Positions 13,041-13,182 of a DNA stretch of 13,182 bases are shown here, one piece after another; the stretch's first letter is position 1; each line of letters starts with the position of its first letter. Location: NCBI GenBank assembly GCA_018055865.1, contig JAGPGR010000020.1:1-13182 (forward strand). The letters are read 5' to 3'. The position numbers and the translations under genes are program-made. This DNA comes from Paludibacteraceae bacterium (GTDB lineage Bacteria; Bacteroidota; Bacteroidia; Bacteroidales; Paludibacteraceae). Below the pieces are notes generated by a model that worked only from the letters and a program-made list of their open reading frames with translations, made no database searches and was not told where the DNA came from.

Positions 13041-13182
13041 ATGAGTAATAAATGGGTAACTCTGGCAATTAGAACTTATCAGCGGGCTCAGATGATAAAA
13101 GTTGTACTTGAGCAAAACGGAATTGAAACGATGATTCACAATCTGAATCTGGAACATCCCGAGATGGCTGTAGGTGTACGTG
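13041..13182 (+). CDS. N-terminal fragment of a DUF2007-like protein, cut by window edge
   Basis: Only 47 codons are visible, from the ATG at 13041 to the window end, with the frame open. The sequence MSNKWVTLAIRTYQRAQMIK followed by VVLEQNGIETMIHNLNLEHP and EMAVGVR has the pattern of DUF2007-type (putative signal-transducing) domains: a first strand, a helix shifting to a longer or higher-order ligand, and then a strand ending in GVRV. Related Bacteroidales proteins I recall are annotated as universal-stress-like or DUF2007 proteins. The rest of the protein is outside the window, so full length and additional domains are unknown. It is divergent from the small membrane protein gene, across a 146-bp AT-rich gap. 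Confidence 0.55.
   Translation, partial: MSNKWVTLAIRTYQRAQMIKVVLEQNGIETMIHNLNLEHPEMAVGVR

Noticed and set aside
1..13182. CRISPR array, tRNA, rRNA, insertion sequence or toxin-antitoxin pair
   Set aside because: No regularly spaced direct repeats, tRNA-like cloverleaf, rRNA-like sequence, transposase or paired small genes were seen on either strand, and composition is even throughout.

Overview
The window is a chromosomal stretch of a Bacteroidota bacterium, most likely order Bacteroidales. Three things support this. Several families are typical of that phylum: a DUF5686-type outer-membrane protein with an N-terminal carboxypeptidase-regulatory-like domain, a DUF4271 membrane protein, and galK/galM of Bacteroides type. 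Seven intergenic sites match the Bacteroidetes -7 promoter box TAnnTTTG exactly, six of them only 16-24 nt before a start codon. Shine-Dalgarno sequences are weak or absent. The genus cannot be fixed from the sequence. Base composition is AT-rich and looks even across the window, and I see no phage, plasmid, transposase, CRISPR, tRNA or rRNA. This is ordinary core-genome DNA.

Layout from left to right. A truncated proC (proline synthesis, minus) is followed by a large DUF5686 outer-membrane protein (minus) and the chromosome-dimer recombinase xerD (minus). xerD is divergent from a secreted zinc S1/P1-type nuclease (plus). The nuclease converges on a queuosine-precursor transporter (YhhQ family, minus). 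Next is a minus-strand cluster transcribed leftwards: LOG-family nucleotide hydrolase, DUF4271, hemD, then rnpA-yidD (4-nt overlap). The first three are 25-26 bp apart and probably form an operon. rnpA has its own promoter box, which lies inside a hairpin. Divergent from this cluster is an extended-SDR NAD(P) epimerase/reductase (plus), which ends at a strong bidirectional terminator shared with galM. galK-galM (minus) is a galactose-use pair separated by a 130-bp spacer with degenerate G/C-rich inverted elements. The right end holds a small membrane-anchored protein of unknown function (minus) and, divergent from it, the start of a DUF2007-like protein cut by the window edge (plus).

Functionally the region is a mix of housekeeping roles: proline, tetrapyrrole and queuosine-precursor supply, RNase P and membrane-protein insertion, chromosome dimer resolution, galactose entry into the Leloir pathway, and two envelope or exported proteins. 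No novel multi-gene system is evident. The most interesting signals are regulatory: a near-symmetric divergent promoter with one -7 box in each arm of a perfect inverted repeat (8950-8979), a divergent promoter pair spaced by a T10 tract (4351-4380), and a hairpin that contains the rnpA promoter (6666-6705). No gene-free stretch exceeds about 170 bp.
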